A stretch of DNA of 11,190 nucleotides, taken from Fimenecus stercoravium. GTDB taxonomy: Bacteria; Bacillota; Clostridia; Oscillospirales; Acutalibacteraceae. Position 1 is the first letter of the stretch; each line of letters starts with the position of its first letter. A model generated the notes under the pieces. The model saw only the letters and a program-made list of their open reading frames with translations, ran no database searches and was not told the origin of the DNA. The position numbers and the translations under genes were made by a program. Positions 1 through 4,838 of the stretch are shown in pieces. Location of the stretch: NCBI GenBank assembly GCA_018711545.1, contig DVIC01000099.1, positions 1 to 11,190 on the forward strand, written 5' to 3'.

Positions 1-49
1 CGCTATGGACATTGCTGAGATCTGGTTGGAGCGTGCGCTGCGCGGCTAA
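1..49 (+). CDS. 3' end of an unidentified protein gene (partial)
   Basis: The second reading frame is open from the window edge and ends in TAA at 47-49, giving the C-terminal residues AMDIAEIWLERALRG. A clean intrinsic terminator follows 11 bases later, which is what one expects after the last gene of an operon. The tail looks like an amphipathic helix, but 15 residues are too few to assign a family. It could be a non-coding frame; the adjoining terminator is the main argument that a gene ends here. Confidence 0.4.
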   Translation, partial: AMDIAEIWLERALRG

Positions 50-60
50 GAAAATGGATT

Positions 61-94
61 GCCGCTCCTTAACGGGAGCGGCTTTGCTTTTTTA
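61..94 (+). terminator. Rho-independent terminator
   Basis: An 8-bp perfect GC-rich stem (GCCGCTCC at 61-68 with GGAGCGGC at 75-82) closes a short TTAACG loop. It is followed by a T-rich tract, TTTGCTTTTTTT, at 83-94. It ends the transcript entering from the left and separates it from the HAD phosphatase gene. Confidence 0.88.
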
Positions 95-133
95 TCGTGC
101 TGTTTACAATTTTAAAACTGCGGGGGCGAAATT

Positions 134-736
134 TTGCGCGTTTTTGATTTTGACAATACGATCTATGACGGTGAGAGCGGGCTGGATATTTTTCTGTTTT
201 ATCTGAAAAAAGAGCCGAAGCTGATCGCCCGCTATATCCCGAAGGTCGGTGAGGGCTTTGTGCGCTATAAAATGGGTAAGGTAGCGCTTAGTGAGGTCAA
301 AAGCGAGTACGGCTATATCCTGCGGGAATGCTGCGCACAGTTAGACGATATTGATCAAAGCATCGTCGAGTTTTGGGACAAGCACGAAAAGAAGATCAAA
401 AGTTTTTACTTAAAGATCCGCCGCGATGACGACGTGATCGTATCCGCCTGCCCTGAGGTGATGCTTTCGGAGATCTGTCGGCGCATCGGCGTGCAGCATT
501 TCATCGGCACCGAGGTCGATCTGAAAACCGGCGAGATCGGCCGCCTTTGCTATCGGGAGGCGAAGATAACCGCTTATCGCGAGCAATACGGCGATGTGCC
601 CATTGACGAGTTTTACACCGATTCCGTAAACGACCGTGCTATGATGGATATTGCCCGCGACGTCTATTTTGTGACGGGCGATCGTGTTGAAAAAATCAAG
701 GCAGACGGGGTTTGGCTGAAAGACATAGAGCAGTAA
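134..736 (+). CDS. HAD-superfamily (subfamily IB) phosphatase, SerB-like
   Basis: This 200-residue cytosolic protein carries all four HAD motifs. Motif I is FDFDNT with nucleophile D5 and acid/base D7. Motif II is VSACPE with S104. The motif III lysine is probably K144. Motif IV is YTDSVND with D163 and D167. Residues 15-95 form a helical cap, as in the HAD-IB group of phosphoserine phosphatase-like and lipid or sugar phosphate phosphatases. The start is TTG at 134, since motif I lies only four residues later and no ATG or GTG is closer; a GGGGGCG stretch at 122-128 could serve as ribosome binding site. The stop overlaps the Shine-Dalgarno sequence of the next gene, so the two are probably co-transcribed. 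The substrate cannot be read from sequence. Given the phosphodiesterase-like neighbour, a role in glycerophosphate or head-group dephosphorylation is conceivable but is inference. Confidence 0.86.
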   Translation: MRVFDFDNTIYDGESGLDIFLFYLKKEPKLIARYIPKVGEGFVRYKMGKVALSEVKSEYGYILRECCAQLDDIDQSIVEFWDKHEKKIKSFYLKIRRDDDVIVSACPEVMLSEICRRIGVQHFIGTEVDLKTGEIGRLCYREAKITAYREQYGDVPIDEFYTDSVNDRAMMDIARDVYFVTGDRVEKIKADGVWLKDIEQ

Positions 737-747
737 AGGAGACGCCC

Positions 748-1512
748 ATGAAAAAGATCTTAAAAATCGTCGCACTCGGCTTGAGCGCTGCCGGCGCGCT
801 GATCGCTGTGCGCGCGGGTGTGGAGCTGCACCGTATCCTCAACGGCGAGATCCGCCTGCCCGACGGCTTTACCTATACCGCGCACAGCGGCTGCGAGGAC
901 ACGGCGGACAATTCCATGGAGTTTATTGAAAAGGCGCTTGAACTCGGCGTACCTGTCTTGGAAGTGGACGTCAGCGTGCGCAACGACGGAACGCCCGTCC
1001 TGCTGCATGCCGAAACGGCGGGCGACGATGAGGGCGTTTTGCTGGAGGATGCCCTGCGCCGTGTTGCCGAAGGCTCCGACAGCGTGCAGGTGAACCTTGA
1101 TCTCAAGGCGTTTTCCAATATCCCCGCCGTATATGATACCATCGTGCGCTGCGGCATGCAGGCGCGCTGCTTCTTCACCGGCGTGACGGCGGATCATACC
1201 CAAACGGTCAAGATCGACGCGCCCGGTATTCCCTATTACCTCAACGCCGACCTCAATCGGTTCCAGCTTGAGGACCGCGCCTATTTGCGCAGTGTGGCGA
1301 ACGAAGTACTGCGCAGCGGCGCGGTAGGGCTCAACTGTCACTACAACAACGCAAGCAAAGCGCTCGTGGAGGTGTTCCACGAAGAGGGCTTAAAGGTATC
1401 CTTCTGGACGGCGGACAACAAATTCGTGCAGCGCAATTTGCTGACTTTGTCGCCCGACAATATTACCACGCGCCGCCCGGTGCTGCTGCAATCCCTGCTC
1501 GAAGAGGAATAA
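748..1512 (+). CDS. Glycerophosphodiester phosphodiesterase family protein, membrane-anchored, altered active site
   Basis: This 254-residue protein starts at ATG 748, with AAAGGAGA at 735-742 overlapping the upstream stop codon. An upstream in-frame ATG at 712 lies inside the previous gene and lacks a comparable site. Residues 4-24 are a hydrophobic anchor or uncleaved signal peptide, so the enzyme domain is probably outside the membrane. The GDPD TIM-barrel signature is recognisable: H46, then ALELG.P.LEVDV with metal ligands E72 and D74, then the second catalytic H88 (LLHAE). NLDLK with D118 and K120 stands where the family normally has E.K, and ITTRRP near the end matches the usual ITDRP. 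The highly conserved HRG motif is HSG here (S47), so the phosphate-contacting arginine is missing. Substrate choice or activity may therefore differ from classical enzymes that release glycerol-3-phosphate. The fold assignment is firm, the catalytic function less so. Confidence 0.85.
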   Translation: MKKILKIVALGLSAAGALIAVRAGVELHRILNGEIRLPDGFTYTAHSGCEDTADNSMEFIEKALELGVPVLEVDVSVRNDGTPVLLHAETAGDDEGVLLEDALRRVAEGSDSVQVNLDLKAFSNIPAVYDTIVRCGMQARCFFTGVTADHTQTVKIDAPGIPYYLNADLNRFQLEDRAYLRSVANEVLRSGAVGLNCHYNNASKALVEVFHEEGLKVSFWTADNKFVQRNLLTLSPDNITTRRPVLLQSLLEEE

Positions 1513-1532
1513 CCCGCATAGACTTTGAAAAC

Positions 1533-1561
1533 GCATACAGCCTCCTTTGTCCGCATACATA
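1533..1561 (+). promoter_or_regulatory. Candidate sporulation sigma-E-type promoter of yabP
   Basis: A -10 element CATACATA (1554-1561) matches seven of eight positions of the Bacillus subtilis sigma-E -10 consensus, CATACAnT. A -35-like GCATACA (1533-1539) matches five of seven positions of KMATATT. The spacer is 14 bp, normal for sigma-E. Transcription would begin near 1567-1570, just before the yabP ribosome binding site. The match fits the mother-cell role of YabP and YabQ, but was found by eye without statistical testing. Confidence 0.5.
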
Positions 1562-1582
1562 TAGAAGGACAAAGGAGGTCTG
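1538..1582 (+). promoter_or_regulatory. Hairpin sequestering the yabP Shine-Dalgarno sequence
   Basis: CCTCCTTTGTCC (1541-1552) is the perfect reverse complement of GGACAAAGGAGG (1567-1578). CAG (1538-1540) can add three more pairs with CTG (1580-1582) across a one-base bulge at T1579. The loop is 14 nt. The right arm contains the complete yabP Shine-Dalgarno sequence, AAAGGAGG. No T-tract follows, so it is not a typical terminator. In any transcript reading through from the phosphodiesterase gene, the ribosome binding site would be buried. Confidence 0.7.
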
Positions 1583-1585
1583 TTT

Positions 1586-1876
1586 ATGAACGAGGGCAAT
1601 ACCAATAACCTGATGAAAATGCCGCACAGCGTCGTGCTGGAGGATCGGCGTCGGCTGACGGTTTCGGGCGTTTCCGATGTAGACAGCTTCGACGAACAGA
1701 TGATCGTTGTGTTTACGGAGCTTGGCGAGCTGACCGTCAAGGGTGCGGACCTGCACATCAGCCGATTGAGCCTTGAAATGGGCGAGCTTGCGGTCGAAGG
1801 CGATATTGCTTCGCTTTCTTACGCCGAACAGTCCAAGGAAAGCCGCGGTTCGTTCTTTAGCCGGGTGTTCCGCTGA
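1586..1876 (+). CDS. yabP: Sporulation protein YabP
   Basis: This 96-residue soluble protein matches the YabP family in size, sequence pattern and position directly before yabQ. Characteristic segments are MPHSVVLEDRRRLTVSGV (residues 12-29), then VDSFDEQMIVVFTELGELTVKG, and ISRLSLEMGELAVEGDI leading to the C-terminal SLSYAEQ. YabP resembles YqfC/YqfD-type sporulation proteins. It is made in the mother cell under sigma-E in Bacillus and is needed for normal spore cortex and coat formation; its biochemical activity is unknown. The start is fixed by a near-perfect AAAGGAGGT at 1571-1579, six bases before the ATG. The stop TGA shares a base with the ATG of yabQ (TGATG), which indicates translational coupling. 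Expression is probably controlled by the upstream sigma-E-like promoter and the hairpin that hides this ribosome binding site. Confidence 0.93.
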   Translation: MNEGNTNNLMKMPHSVVLEDRRRLTVSGVSDVDSFDEQMIVVFTELGELTVKGADLHISRLSLEMGELAVEGDIASLSYAEQSKESRGSFFSRVFR

Positions 1877-2466
1877 TGACCTATATCGCGGACATCCCGC
1901 AGCAGGTGACGGCATTTCTCCACGCTGTCGGCTTCGGCTTTTTGATCGGGCTGCTTTACGACGTGTTTCGTGCCGTGCGGCATGCAGTCTCCGACGGTAA
2001 AAAAGCGTTTTTTATCTCCGATGTGTTGTTTGCCTTTTCTGCAGCGTTCCTGACCTTCCTGTTTGCGCTGACGGTGCACGGCGGCAGTGTGCGCGGGTAT
2101 GTGCTGTTCGGTGAGCTGCTCGGCTTTTTGGTGTATTATTTCACCGTTGGGGTCCTTGTCATGCGGCTGTTCGACAAGATCATCGCCGCCGCGCGCCGCT
2201 TTTTTCGTGTGATTTTGCGCTTTTTCTTGGCGCCGCTGAAGCGTTTTGCAGCGTTTTGCAAGCACTTTTTTGCAAAAAATGTTCAAAAAGCACAGAAAAA
2301 GTCGGAAACTTCGGTAAAAAAATCAAAAATGTACTTGCAAAGTGTGCGACACTTGTTGTATAATCAAAACGATAAAGTATCATCCGCGGGTGAAGTGCAC
2401 GCGCAAACCGGAAGTGACGGAAAGAAACATCATGGCAAAACGAAAAAGAAAAAAGCAAAAACATAG
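1876..2466 (+). CDS. yabQ: Spore cortex biosynthesis membrane protein YabQ
   Basis: The protein has 196 residues. Three predicted transmembrane helices lie at about 12-29, 44-67 and 73-97. A long lysine- and arginine-rich cytoplasmic tail runs from about 105 and ends in a GKTKKKKAK-type stretch. The FLIGLLYDVFRAVRH motif at 22-36 after the first helix is typical of YabQ, which is required in Bacillus for spore cortex formation and localises to the outer forespore membrane. Its ATG overlaps the yabP stop by one base, and no separate ribosome binding site is needed. The gene's last 35 bases overlap the start of divIC, and its 3' third contains the divIC promoter. The coding sequence turns A-rich after about 2270, perhaps because it must also hold those signals. 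Confidence 0.9.
   Translation: MTYIADIPQQVTAFLHAVGFGFLIGLLYDVFRAVRHAVSDGKKAFFISDVLFAFSAAFLTFLFALTVHGGSVRGYVLFGELLGFLVYYFTVGVLVMRLFDKIIAAARRFFRVILRFFLAPLKRFAAFCKHFFAKNVQKAQKKSETSVKKSKMYLQSVRHLLYNQNDKVSSAGEVHAQTGSDGKKHHGKTKKKKAKT
2241..2277 (+). repeat. Short 10-bp tandem repeat with partial dyad inside yabQ
   Basis: GCGTTTTGCA occurs twice back to back at 2241-2250 and 2251-2260. TTTTGCA (2254-2260) then meets its reverse complement TGCAAAA at 2271-2277 across a 10-nt spacer. A 10-bp unit does not keep the reading frame, so the two copies encode different residues. The repeat may simply reflect local slippage. Confidence 0.45.
2335..2364 (+). promoter_or_regulatory. Housekeeping (sigma-A-type) promoter of divIC inside yabQ
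   Basis: A perfect TATAAT (2359-2364) sits 18 bp downstream of TTGCAA (2335-2340). The predicted start point is near 2371, about 60 bases before divIC. A short dyad, AAGTGT-GCG-ACACTT (2340-2354), fills most of the spacer and could be an operator. A vegetative promoter at this point would let divIC and yabR be expressed when yabP/yabQ are silent, as is known for divIC of Bacillus. Confidence 0.72.
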
Positions 2467-2731
2467 CTTCATTCTTTCTCTGGCTCTGCTGCTTGCAGTA
2501 GGGTATTTTGTCATTTCTTTTGTCAGCACGCAGCTCGATATCCGGGAAAAGGAAAAGGAGGCTGCCGCGCTGCAGGAGCAGATAACGCAGCAGGTTGCCG
2601 AAAACGAGCGTTTGCAGGCAGTCGTGGACGGCGGCGACGAGTCCGAGTATATCGAGCGCGTCGCCCGTGAAAAGCTGGGATATGTTATGCCTGATGAAAA
2701 GGTATACTATGATATTACGCCGAGCAACTGA
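2432..2731 (+). CDS. divIC: Septum formation initiator DivIC (FtsB-like cell division protein)
   Basis: This 99-residue bitopic membrane protein has a short basic cytoplasmic end (AKRKRKKQKH), one transmembrane helix at about 12-33, a coiled coil at about 34-66 (EKEKEAAALQEQITQQVAEN) and an extracellular tail. The tail carries the DivIC/FtsB signature YIERVAREKLGYVMPDEKVYYD. DivIC joins FtsL and DivIB in the divisome and activates septal peptidoglycan synthesis. The start at ATG 2432 is chosen because the basic end and helix begin there, preceded by GGAAAG at 2419-2424. The in-frame ATG at 2342 lies upstream of the promoter's start point. The gene overlaps yabQ by 35 bases in another frame. 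Order and orientation (yabP, yabQ, divIC, yabR) match Bacillus. Confidence 0.93.
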   Translation: MAKRKRKKQKHSFILSLALLLAVGYFVISFVSTQLDIREKEKEAAALQEQITQQVAENERLQAVVDGGDESEYIERVAREKLGYVMPDEKVYYDITPSN

Positions 2732-2774
2732 CGTTCATTCGTTATAGCTTGGCAGGAGGAGACTTATCGTTTCT

Positions 2775-3221
2775 ATGGTCGAAGTTGGGGAAATTCTCGA
2801 AGGCAAGGTTACGGGACTTACGGGGTTCGGCGCGTTTGTTACGCTGCCGGGGAATGTGACCGGTATGGTGCACATTTCCGAGGTGTCCCAGTCTTATGTG
2901 AACGACATCCATGATTTCCTGCAGGAAAATCAAACGGTCAAGGTCAAGGTTCTGGATGTTACGCCTGAGGGCAAAATCAGTCTGTCCATCAAAAAGGCGA
3001 ACCCGGCGCCCGAGGGCAAGCAGGAGCATCCGCGCCGTAGCGGTCCGCCGCGGCAGAAGAGCGCACCGAACGTTTGGCGCGGGAATGAGACGCACCGCGA
3101 GGAGCCGCGCACCTTTGAGGATATGATGGCGCGCTTCAAGCAGGTCAGCGACGAAAAGATCTCCGACTTAAAGCGCGCGACCGACGGCGGCCGCCGCAGT
3201 TCTTACTCGAAGAAAAGATAA
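2775..3221 (+). CDS. yabR: S1 domain RNA-binding protein, YabR type
   Basis: This 148-residue protein has one S1 RNA-binding domain at residues 3-75. Its hallmarks are VGEILEGKVTGLTGFGAFV, TGMVHISEVS and a closing GKISLSIKKA. After the domain comes a hydrophilic, arginine/lysine-rich and probably disordered tail. The fold is that of general stress protein 13/YabR, a ribosome- or RNA-associated factor whose precise role is unclear. Its place directly after divIC is the conserved one. The Shine-Dalgarno sequence AGGAGG (2754-2759) lies 15 bases before the ATG, an unusually long gap. The overlapping AGGAGA (2757-2762) is still 12 bases away, and no ATG, GTG or TTG is closer in frame. The gene is probably expressed from the divIC promoter, with a 43-base gap and no terminator between them. 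Confidence 0.88.
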   Translation: MVEVGEILEGKVTGLTGFGAFVTLPGNVTGMVHISEVSQSYVNDIHDFLQENQTVKVKVLDVTPEGKISLSIKKANPAPEGKQEHPRRSGPPRQKSAPNVWRGNETHREEPRTFEDMMARFKQVSDEKISDLKRATDGGRRSSYSKKR

Positions 3222-3236
3222 TTTTGAAAATCAAGC

Positions 3237-3270
3237 GCGGGCAGGCGAGATCGCTTGCCCGCACGGTTTT
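3237..3270 (+). terminator. Weak terminator or attenuator between yabR and the fumarase gene
   Basis: A strong inverted repeat at 3237-3262 pairs GCGGGCAGGCGA with TCGCTTGCCCGC (one G-T pair), leaving only a two-base apical gap. Four bases later comes TTTT (3267-3270), so the U-tract is short and displaced. It could end part of the divIC-yabR transcripts or modulate read-through. It lies only 15 bases before the start codon of the next gene, with that gene's ribosome binding site directly after it. Confidence 0.55.
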
Positions 3271-3284
3271 GAAAGGGGATACCC

Positions 3285-4127
3285 ATGCGCGAAATCCATG
3301 CTTCCGAAATTGAAAATATCGTCGCAAGGCTTTTGATCCAAGCGAATAAAGTCCTGCCCGGCGACCTGTGTGCATGCATAGCCGAAGCGGGAGAAAAGGA
3401 ATGTGAACCCCTGCCGAAAAAAATCATGGACACGCTTTGTGAAAATCTGGACGCCGCGCGTAAGCTCGATGTGCCGATCTGTCAGGATACAGGGATGGCG
3501 GTGCTGTTTTTCGAGATCGGGCAGGATGTACACATCACAGGCGGTGATTTTGAAGCGGCAGTCAACCGCGGCGTTGCCAAGGGCTATACCGAGGGGCTTT
3601 TGCGCAAATCCGTGGTGCGTGACCCGCTTGACCGCGTGAATACCGAGGACAATACCCCCGCCGTGATCCATACGCGCATCGTCCCCGGCGAACACATTTC
3701 CATTGTCGCCGCGCCCAAGGGCTTCGGCAGCGAGAACATGAGCCGGCTTCGCATGTTCACCCCAAGCGCCAAAGCGGAGGATCTTATGGATTTCGTCGTG
3801 CAGGTCGTGAAAGACGCGGGCGGCAACCCCTGCCCGCCGATGGTTGTCGGCGTGGGCTTCGGCGGCGATTTTGAGTATTGCGCCTACCTTGCTAAAAAGG
3901 CGCTTTGCCGCCCCGTTTCCGAGCGCAACTCGAATCCGTTTTACGCCGATATGGAGCGCACGCTGCTCGAGCGCATCAATGCCTTGGGTATCGGGCCGCA
4001 GGGCTTCGGCGGCAAAACTACGGCGCTGTGCGTCAATATCGAGACCGCGCCCACCCATATCGCGGGACTGCCCGCCGCCGTGAACATCGGCTGCCATGTC
4101 ACGCGCCATGCGAAAGCAGTTCTATAA
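3285..4127 (+). CDS. Fumarate hydratase class I, alpha subunit (TtdA/FumA-N family)
   Basis: This 280-residue protein matches the alpha chain of two-subunit class I hydro-lyases. These hold an oxygen-sensitive [4Fe-4S] cluster and interconvert fumarate and malate, or dehydrate L-tartrate. The three expected cluster cysteines are visible: C66 in VPICQDTGM, C183 in GGNPCPPMVVGVG and C270 in VNIGCHVTRHA. Other family signatures are KSVVRDPLDRVNTEDNTPAVIH (residues 108-129) and APKGFGSENMSRLRMF (143-158). The length is normal for an alpha subunit, so it is not truncated. The start is ATG 3285, with GAAAGGGGA at 3271-3279. The beta subunit, which completes the active site and is usually the next gene, is not found anywhere in the window. 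Fumarase is more likely than tartrate dehydratase from general metabolism, but sequence alone does not settle it. Confidence 0.92.
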   Translation: MREIHASEIENIVARLLIQANKVLPGDLCACIAEAGEKECEPLPKKIMDTLCENLDAARKLDVPICQDTGMAVLFFEIGQDVHITGGDFEAAVNRGVAKGYTEGLLRKSVVRDPLDRVNTEDNTPAVIHTRIVPGEHISIVAAPKGFGSENMSRLRMFTPSAKAEDLMDFVVQVVKDAGGNPCPPMVVGVGFGGDFEYCAYLAKKALCRPVSERNSNPFYADMERTLLERINALGIGPQGFGGKTTALCVNIETAPTHIAGLPAAVNIGCHVTRHAKAVL

Positions 4128-4164
4128 AAATTAGAGATTTTTAACAAAATTTTCAAATTCTGTC

Positions 4165-4193
4165 TTTATTCTTTGCCGAATGTGTGCTATACT
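4165..4193 (+). promoter_or_regulatory. Extended -10 promoter of hpf
   Basis: TGCTATACT (4185-4193) combines an extended TGn with a good -10, TATACT. The sequence 17 bp upstream, TTTATT (4165-4170), is a weak -35, as is common for extended -10 promoters. Transcription would start near 4200, immediately before the leader hairpin. The surrounding AT-rich intergenic DNA supports a promoter here. Confidence 0.65.
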
Positions 4194-4204
4194 GTTCTTG
4201 AAAA

Positions 4205-4224
4205 CAAAGGTGGCAACGCCTTTG
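4205..4224 (+). promoter_or_regulatory. 5' leader hairpin of hpf with a GCAA tetraloop
   Basis: CAAAGGTG (4205-4212) pairs fully with CGCCTTTG (4217-4224), including one G-U pair, around a GCAA loop of the stable GNRA class. If transcription starts near 4200, the hairpin caps the 5' end of the mRNA. It leaves the ribosome binding site AAAAGGGG (4234-4241) free. No T-tract follows, so it is not a terminator. Confidence 0.6.
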
Positions 4225-4249
4225 AATATATACAAAAGGGGATGTTGTA

Positions 4250-4780
4250 ATGAACATTACCATTGTCGGCAGAAAATGCACACCCAGAGAGTCCTTTAAG
4301 GAACACGCGGCAAAAAAGCTGCAAAAGGTGGAAAAGTTTTTCGGTTCGGAGGCAACCGCCAAAATCACGGCGACGGTTGAGAAAAACGCCAAAGTAGTTG
4401 AAATCACGCTCCAAAAGGGCGGCTTTATATTCCGTGCGCAGGAACGTGCGCAGGATCTGGAGGATGCGCTGGACGCCTGCGTGGACTCCCTCATTCGGCA
4501 GATCCGTAAAAATAAAACCAAGCTGGAGCGCCGCTTGCGCGAAGTCTCATTTGACGAGGTGTTCAACGCGCCCGAAGCGGAGGAAGAGGAGTTCGACATC
4601 GTGCGTACCAAGGCGGTGGAGCTTCGCCCGCAGAGCGCAGAAGAAGCGATCTTGCAGATGAATATGCTCGGGCACACGTTTTATATGTTCCTCAATGCGG
4701 ATTCCGGAGCGGTCAACGTCGTGTACCGCCGCAAGGACGGCGGCTATTCGATCTTAGAGCCGCAGGCGGAAGAAGCATGA
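4250..4780 (+). CDS. hpf: Ribosome hibernation promoting factor, long form
   Basis: This 176-residue protein has two domains. Residues 1-100 form the ribosome-binding HPF/YfiA fold (MNITIVGRK at the start, then the helix around FKEHAAKKLQKVEKFF, with basic IRQIRKNKTKLERR closing it). An acidic linker of about 15 residues follows. The C-terminal dimerisation domain at about 115-170 has the signatures IVRTKAVELRPQSAEEAILQ and LGHTFYMFLNADSG, ending in VVYRRKDGGYSIL. Long HPF lets two 70S ribosomes dimerise into inactive 100S particles in stationary phase or under stress. The start is ATG 4250 with AAAAGGGG at 4234-4241. The gene stands alone, with its own extended -10 promoter, a leader hairpin and a strong terminator 11 bases after the stop. 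Confidence 0.95.
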   Translation: MNITIVGRKCTPRESFKEHAAKKLQKVEKFFGSEATAKITATVEKNAKVVEITLQKGGFIFRAQERAQDLEDALDACVDSLIRQIRKNKTKLERRLREVSFDEVFNAPEAEEEEFDIVRTKAVELRPQSAEEAILQMNMLGHTFYMFLNADSGAVNVVYRRKDGGYSILEPQAEEA

Positions 4781-4790
4781 TCCAATAAAC

Positions 4791-4827
4791 AAACAGGCGG
4801 GTATCCATTCGGATACCCGCCTGTTTT
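4791..4827 (+). terminator. Bidirectional intrinsic terminator between convergent genes
   Basis: A perfect 16-bp stem (4791-4806 with 4811-4826, core CAGGCGGGTATCC) closes an ATTC loop. On the plus strand it ends in TTTT and serves hpf. On the minus strand the stem is followed by GTTTATT, so it can also end the zinc-ribbon gene transcript, whose stop lies 12 bases away. Confidence 0.93.
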
Positions 4828-4838
4828 GCTTAAATCGA

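Noticed and set aside
84..110. Possible promoter for the HAD gene (TTGCTT at 84-89, TACAAT at 105-110)
   Set aside because: The spacer is only 15 bp and the -35 would sit in the T-tract of the upstream terminator. The -10 alone is suggestive, and some promoter must exist near here, but the match is too weak to annotate.
1538..1582. The yabP hairpin as an intrinsic terminator of the GDPD gene
   Set aside because: The stem is strong, but the 3' side continues TCTGTTTATG without a U-tract, and the right arm is itself the yabP ribosome binding site. A translational role fits better.
3231..4109. A 292-codon minus-strand open frame opposite the fumarase gene
   Set aside because: It is antisense to a gene with all family motifs, has no ribosome binding site, and its composition is typical of a shadow frame.
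4128..4164. AT-only inverted repeat (AAAAAT/ATTTTT) after the fumarase gene as a terminator
   Set aside because: The stem has no GC pairs and would be unstable. It is better read as AT-rich promoter-region DNA.
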